Shown piece by piece: positions 59,130-64,000 of a stretch of 64,000 nucleotides of DNA (positions within the stretch are counted from its first letter, which is position 1; every line of letters begins with the position of its first letter). This stretch comes from Kappaphycus alvarezii (Eukaryota; Rhodophyta; Florideophyceae; Gigartinales; Solieriaceae). A program made the translations under genes and the position numbers. The DNA lies in assembly GCA_002205965.3 (NCBI GenBank), contig NADL03000784.1, forward strand, positions 930,001 through 994,000. Reading direction: 5' to 3'. A model generated the notes under the pieces. The model searched no databases. It was not told where the DNA came from and worked only from the letters and a program-made list of their open reading frames with translations.

Positions 59130-60450
59130 AACGTTTTGAAATAGCAACCTGGAGGCAAAGAAACGGAAGTATTGACGGCGGGACTTTTAAAACTGTAGGG
59201 AAGGGTTAAACTACATACAACTCTAATTTTTAAGGAGAAAGACTCCTTTTACGCATAAAAGACGGAGGAACGAACCGAGAATTATAAGAATTTCAGGTTC
59301 GGAGTACAGTGATTTGGAGACCTTTAAAAAGTTCTTAGTATAGAACAATCCACATGTGCGGTCAACTTCTCAACTTTAGGATTGTCCTAGTTAATTTAGC
59401 TCAGAAACATCTTCAGAGCGTAATCAACTAGCGGGAGATGTGGCTATAGACCTACTGGTGAACTGAAAAATATAATTCTTAATCTGCTGAAACCATTGTA
59501 TGTACCATCCAGCAACAAAGCTTGTTGGGTAAACCCCTTTCCAATTATCTATGAAACGAACTGAAAATGGAATCATTGCTTGGAGTTGTGTCTATATTTT
59601 TCCAATTTCATGTCGGATTTACTCCTTTGAATGTACGATAAGTATGTAACTGACATTCTGCAGGCTAGAAAAAATAATTTACTGAGATCATGAAAATAAT
59701 TTATGAAACATTCCGATTTAAACCTCGCCAATATGACCGCTTAATTTTGAAAAAATGATAATGGACGCTACCAAAAATTTAGTTTGAATGCTTTGACCAT
59801 ATTTCATTTAAAACTGTAATTATTTTTAACAAAATGCCAGCATCGCGGAGTAAAGTTCAATGCCTACGCTACTCGCTTATATCACATGCAAAAAATCCCA
59901 TGTTTTGTCCGCAAAGGTTCAAGAAAAACGACGAGATGTTTAATAAAAGGTATATAGTTACAATAAGACCCTTCAAAAACGTCATATTGCACCTCCAACG
60001 CATAAATAACGTTGCCTGTGGTTCCCGAAACGTAATTTGGACAAACTAAGTCTCCAAACGTACTCAGACAATCTTATGCCTACAACTATGATCATTAGTC
60101 GCAATTAGGGTTCAAGATCTCCCCAATGGATGATACCGATACGTAACAAACAATTATGTGCTCCTCTTACAAGTCCGGGCGAATAACTGGATTCATCCGG
60201 GGTGGCAGGATCACGGCTCTTGCAGACCCGTTTCAAATCGCATGTATGTTAAATCACGACTGCATGTCGTTATAGCAGCCATACTCTCTTCTATATATCA
60301 TCGCAAAGGCATCTAGGACCGCCTAAAAAGGCTAATAGTCGCTTTTTTGAATGTTAAGAACACAAATATTCGTAAAGAGATTCACATAATTGGAATTATT
60401 CGATCTACGTTCAATATCGCCAGTAGATTTACGCAAGACAATAATAAAGA
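59130..60450 (+). pseudogene. Copia RT and RNase H
   Basis: RT start: EIATWRQRN at 59138-59164. Later ILNLLKPLY (59475-59501), then the catalytic box KYVTDILQA with YVTD at 59643-59654 where YVDD is expected. RNase H: GGRITALADPFQIACML near 60199-60250, then KASRTA, and a tail corresponding to the IxNIADxFTK region. Inactive. Confidence 0.68.
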
Positions 60451-60546
60451 CCCATTGTAAAATATCATTCGAATTTTATCGTTGAATCATCATATAGAAA
60501 AACGGATCAAACTCTCGTGAGTTTTTTCAAAAGAAAAGGTGGCGTG

Positions 60547-60950
60547 TTAGACATCGGTACCATGAGATTGATTTACATAGAGGGAATTATGGAATTTTCT
60601 ATTAAATAGGAGTGTATAGAACACTATTGGAAGTGTATTATTGGGAATTTTTAACGGTTTCCAAAAATAGAGGGTTTTCAACTGCAGTACAGTGCCCGAG
60701 ATTCCTATTTTAGAACCCAACTTTTTAAATATTTCTGAACAAATATGTAGCAATTTCCAATGAAATTCTGGTAGATTACGCTTTTCTATGCTATATAAAG
60801 GAGCTAAAAATATTTTATTGAAAAGGGTTTTTCGTTTATTTTCCCCAGATTCGGTTACGGTAGGGGGGAATTCGTATGTGAACAAAGCATCAAAAAACTT
60901 AGTTACACACAATTAATGCCTTATCTAATAGCCTTTTTTGTACCAATCGG
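60547..60950 (+). repeat. Presumed 3' LTR of the copia element
   Basis: Starts TGTTAGACATCGG after a purine tract and contains a TATATAAAGG box (60792-60801). The right end is not defined because the partner LTR was not found. Confidence 0.45.
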
Positions 60951-60984
60951 ATCTATTTAGCTTTTATTACACATACACCCTCGA

Positions 60985-61870
60985 GTGAGAACGAGAAGAA
61001 CTCTCCTATCCACAGAAAAGCGCACGAAATCAATATCTACGCCAGTAAGGGATTTTTGGACAGCAAGATCGCGCAGCCCATTGGACTAAGCCCAAACACT
61101 ATTCGCAAGTGATTGAAAGAGCCAAATGGCTATGTAACGCACCTTTTCACTACCAGGAATACCAAAATAAACAACTGAGATTGTCTTCTTTTGATCTCCA
61201 AGGCTGGTAATCAGAAATTTTCGGCCGCTCAACTTCTAACATCACTTCAGGTAGATTTCTCAACTCGCCGCATTCAAAAATATTGACTGTCCAAAGCCAC
61301 CTAAACTACAGAAAGATGTAAAAAGCCCCCCAATCACTGAAAGACACCTGAAACACACCGTTTGGAATGGGTACGCCAGCCCCATGCTTGCAGTTGTAAA
61401 CAATGGGATAAATTAATTGTTTCTGACGAGAAAAAAACCAACTTAGGCGTACCTGATGGCTTCCAGTACAACTGGCATGCCCTCTGAAAAGAAAAACGAG
61501 TACTATCAAAACTTCAAATGGGCGCGGGTGGAAGGATGGTCTAAGGTTCCTCAATGTAAACGTGGGGTCAGTTCGTTGGCCCAGATTTCCGGAAAGCAAA
61601 ATGCTAAGAAGTATACAGAGGCACTAAAAAACTATTTACTACCGGTTGCGACCGAGAATTACCATGGATCCTAGACTTTTCAGCAGGACAATGCATCAAT
61701 ACACACTACCTTATTTTCAATGAAATGGAGTGAGGAAAATATATATCACTTATGGACTGGCCAGAGAAGAACCCCGTCTTGAATCTCTTCTAGAATCTCT
61801 GAAAGATTCTTGCCCGATTTTTTTATGCATATGGGAGGCAGTTTGAAACTATTCAGGCCGTCACAGAATG
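60985..61870 (+). pseudogene. Tc1/mariner transposase, degraded
   Basis: Helix-turn-helix start: INIYASKGFLDSKIAQPIG, LSPNTIRK. Catalytic block: WDKLIVSDEKKTNLGVPDGF with first Asp at 61425-61427, then QYNWHAL. Second: FQQDNASIH with Asp at 61687-61689. Third: DWPEKNPVLNLF, where the canonical PDLN Asp is Val (GTC at 61776-61778). YAYGRQFETIQ follows, as in Tc1 proteins. The spacing and signatures fit DD34D with a small deletion. Multiple stops. No TIRs identified. Confidence 0.8.
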
Positions 61871-62400
61871 CGATATGGATGATATGGATTAGTGAGGAGA
61901 GATCGGGAAATATATATGCTACAGAATAGTTCAGAGCATACGAAAGCGATGTTCATCGGTGTTGGAGAGACAGGTAAGAAAGTAGACTACGAGAAATGCC
62001 CCCTAGATTTCTTTTCTGACTGAAAACAATAAAAATGTCGCTTCAGGATATACGCTAAATTTCTTCTGTAATTATTTCTGATTCTAAGGAATTTCCAGAA
62101 TTACACTGTACTATACGGTATTTCGTTAATATTTAATTACTCCTATTTACATACGCCAAGTAGTTTACCACCAAAATTTTTGCAGCAGTAATCCAGACCA
62201 AAACCAACTGCAACTAACTGCCCCTTAGCCTTCTTCTCGACCACACAGCTTCGGCTGTCACCAAGCGACTCCATGGATGGGCATCCATTGCCCCCATCAT
62301 CATCAAGCCCCACCAGTCAAACAAGACGGCCACAACAGCAGAAAGACACCCTTCAACAATCCTTTGGGTGTTTCTATGGGCAGCGAGAAGAATTAGTCCG
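61871..62400. other. Spacer, no gene recognised
   Basis: Between the Tc1-like and Harbinger-like genes. It may hold the ends of both elements, but no TIR or target duplication could be assigned. Confidence 0.4.
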
Positions 62401-62518
62401 ACGGCGGACATAAGGGACTGCTTCGATTTCATCTGCATCATTTGCGGTAAACTTTGACCAACTAACAGACCATGCGTGTCTTTCTCTTTTCGGATTCAAT
62501 CGCGCCGACATCATGTGA

Positions 62519-63358
62519 ATGGTGCAGATCATCGGGTGGGCGAGTGCGGTGACGCATACAGCGACAAACAGATACTCAGCAACCCTCCATCTTGCGAAGT
62601 TCCTATTACTTCGCCGCATGGCTTCGCCAGCACGTTGGACAAATGTAGAGCAGCTTTTCTGGCGGCACTCGTCGCATCTCTCCGAAATATTTTGGGAAGC
62701 CATGGATGAGTTTCTAGGGAAGAAAACGTTACTGGTAATACCGGGACTTGACACGGGTTTCTGGAAAGCGGGGTTCGTAGAATACGCTGTGTCAGTGATA
62801 GATAATACAGAAGAGTTGGAAAATGTCGTGGGGTTTATTGATGGTACAGTAAAAGCGATAGGTCGTCCAGGCGGTAGCAACATCAACCAACGCGTCTACA
62901 ATGAGTACAAGAGGTAACATGCGATTAAGTATTAGGCTATTATTACCCCGTGCGCAAAGACGATGCACCTGGCGGGTCCAATTGAGAGTCACAGGGGTGA
63001 CTGGACTCTTTATGTGCAGAGTGTTGTTGATTCAGGTCTTCCTGGACTGTTGCGTGTGGGAGATACGCTATACAGCATCTACGGAGACTAAGGATACAGT
63101 AGAAGAGTTTTCCTCGAGGTTCTATGCTTAGGATAAAATCTATCTGAAGGCCAGAAGCTGTTCAACAAAGCAATATCGGGAATAGGGTAACTTTGTAGTG
63201 GTTCTTTAAGGAGATGAAGGTGTATTGGAAGTTCTTATATTTTAAGAGGATGCTTCGCGTAGAAATATCTGCAGCTAGAAAGTTGTACATTGCTGCAGTG
63301 TTGCTAACCAACTTTCGAAGCTTTGTCTCCCTAAATACTATTCCGCAGTACTTTTGAA
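62519..63358 (+). pseudogene. PIF/Harbinger-like transposase (DDE_Tnp_4)
   Basis: Open 62519-62917, then other frames to about 63358. Features: TNRYSATLHLAKFL, then WRHSSHLSEIFWEAMDEFLG (N-terminal helical region), VVGFIDGTVKAIGRPGGSNI with the first Asp, and VYNEYKR. Further on, GPIEGHRGDW holds the second Asp, SGLPGLL and YSIYGD follow, and QKLFNKA...GNxVTLxWFFKEMKV lies near the third acidic site. The order GFIDGT - NxYKR - GxxxD - YGD matches Harbinger transposases. It is interrupted by frameshifts and stops. Confidence 0.82.
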
Positions 63359-63600
63359 TAGCCAAATCCAATTTAGATTCTTATGTAGTGAACTTCAGTA
63401 TGAATTAATAAAACCTGTGAGCGAAAGGGCCGAAGTGCGAGGAGCAAAGTCCGCATCCCGTAGGGCTGTAGGAGCGTATTTTTTCCCGCCGCTGGAGACT
63501 GCCTGCGGGAGCGGGACGCTCAACGGGTTTACACTACCTGTTCCTCATTTTTAAAGTACAAGTGAACGGTTACCGGACCCAAATTTAGCCCCGCACCAGT

Positions 63601-63996
63601 TTATTTAGAGCTACTATCCCTACTACAAAGCAGTTTATCAACAAGGCTAGGTACAGATTGCATTTGCGGCAGAGAATCGCTTCGCATCTGACGCATAAAC
63701 TCACGCTGCGCTTCAGCCTCGAGACGGCGACTCTCGCGCTCTTTTTGACGTATCACGCTGTCTGCTTCTCGATCCAGTATATCCTGTTCATGGTGGTTCT
63801 TCTCAAGTTCAACCCTTTCTTTCTCAATATCGAACTTCGCAACATCCGACTCCTTCAACATGTCGCGTAAGGCTATCATTTTGTCGCTTGTATCCCTTCC
63901 AATCGCACTCTTACTTACTTTTCCAGGACTTTTCTCGGACCCCTCCCTCTCCGGTGCCTTTCTCTTCTCCTTTTTCGGCAACGCCTTGATAATCAT
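63601..63996 (-). CDS. Coiled-coil ORF, possible Harbinger accessory protein, partial
   Basis: 131 open codons that probably extend past the window edge. Lys/Glu-rich with a long predicted coiled coil (FDIEKERVELEKNHHEQDIL, DREADSVIRQKERESRRLEA, EAQREFMRQM). It converges on the Harbinger-like transposase. PIF/Harbinger elements usually carry a second, divergent or convergent gene for a Myb/SANT DNA-binding protein whose C-terminus is such a coiled coil. That would explain this ORF, but the Myb part, if any, is outside the window. An unrelated host protein is possible. Confidence 0.5.
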   Translation of the reverse strand: MIIKALPKKEKRKAPEREGSEKSPGKVSKSAIGRDTSDKMIALRDMLKESDVAKFDIEKERVELEKNHHEQDILDREADSVIRQKERESRRLEAEAQREFMRQMRSDSLPQMQSVPSLVDKLLCSRDSSSK

Positions 63997-64000
63997 TTCC

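Larger units (their letters stand above)
56530..60546 (+). mobile_element. Collinear, heavily mutated copia retrotransposon
   Basis: Reading across frames recovers every copia domain in order: gag (56539-57370), protease/pre-integrase (57400-58130), integrase (58200-59030), RT (59130-59740) and RNase H (60190-60450). A purine tract AAAAGAAAAGGTGGCG then TGTTAGA at 60547 marks the 3' LTR, with the same PPT-LTR junction as the copia element at 49.03 kb. Stops occur about every 20-40 codons, so this is an old copy. No 5' LTR match was found. Confidence 0.75.

Noticed and set aside
62374..62886. 170-codon minus-strand frame
   Set aside because: Antisense to the Harbinger-like transposase; its own sequence shows no domain.

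Overview
The window looks like nuclear DNA of an intron-poor, transposon-rich eukaryote. Three host-type genes lie in short GC-richer islands, and the rest is decayed mobile DNA. Long unspliced reading frames (879 and 496 codons) beside large fields of dead retroelements fit a florideophyte red alga such as Chondrus. That is an inference: no rRNA, organelle gene or other taxonomic marker is present.

Layout, left to right. 1-1.3 kb is a Ty1/copia RT-RNase H remnant. 2.56-4.76 kb is a pogo/Tigger DNA transposon with perfect 24-bp terminal inverted repeats and TA target duplications. 4.8-5.9 kb is the 3' end of a LINE. Gene island 1 (7.1-9.85 kb) holds a tafazzin-like acyltransferase, broken by one missing base, convergent with a BSD-domain protein. 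From 10.5 to 21 kb is a nested composite. A tyrosine-recombinase (DIRS-like) retroelement on the minus strand carries a LINE fragment inside its RT-RNase H interval. A complete-outline Ty3/gypsy element (11270-17446, LTRs, PBS, PPT, gag-pol, chromodomain-like end) sits inside its recombinase domain. Two diverged copies of another repeat lie at 10.6 and 20.8 kb. From 22 to 36 kb is AT-rich wreckage with a recognisable minus-strand copia protease/pre-integrase piece and several short dispersed repeats.

Gene island 2 (37.4-40.1 kb) is one HEAT-repeat gene resembling PP4 regulatory subunit 1. After it come intergenic DNA full of TACTGTAC-type palindromes, a dispersed-repeat block (43.5-44.5 kb), a LINE with an RT domain (44.46-46.37 kb) and an internally deleted copia with both LTRs, one split by a 426-bp insertion (47.03-49.32 kb). 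Next are a minus-strand DDE_1/pogo-type transposase (50.7-51.6 kb) and a mostly featureless AT-rich stretch. A collinear but heavily mutated copia element (gag-PR-IN-RT-RH, 56.5-60.5 kb) follows, then a Tc1/mariner transposase (61-61.9 kb). A PIF/Harbinger-like transposase (62.4-63.35 kb) converges with a coiled-coil ORF at the right edge.

The genes do not form an operon or pathway. The main message is layered transposition and decay: five of the six reverse transcriptases with a visible catalytic box have it mutated. I found no convincing new biological system. The most unusual leads are a possible Josephin-like cysteine-protease motif kept in two copies of one repeat, the repeated loss of the first RT catalytic aspartate, and the single-base lesion in the tafazzin-like gene.
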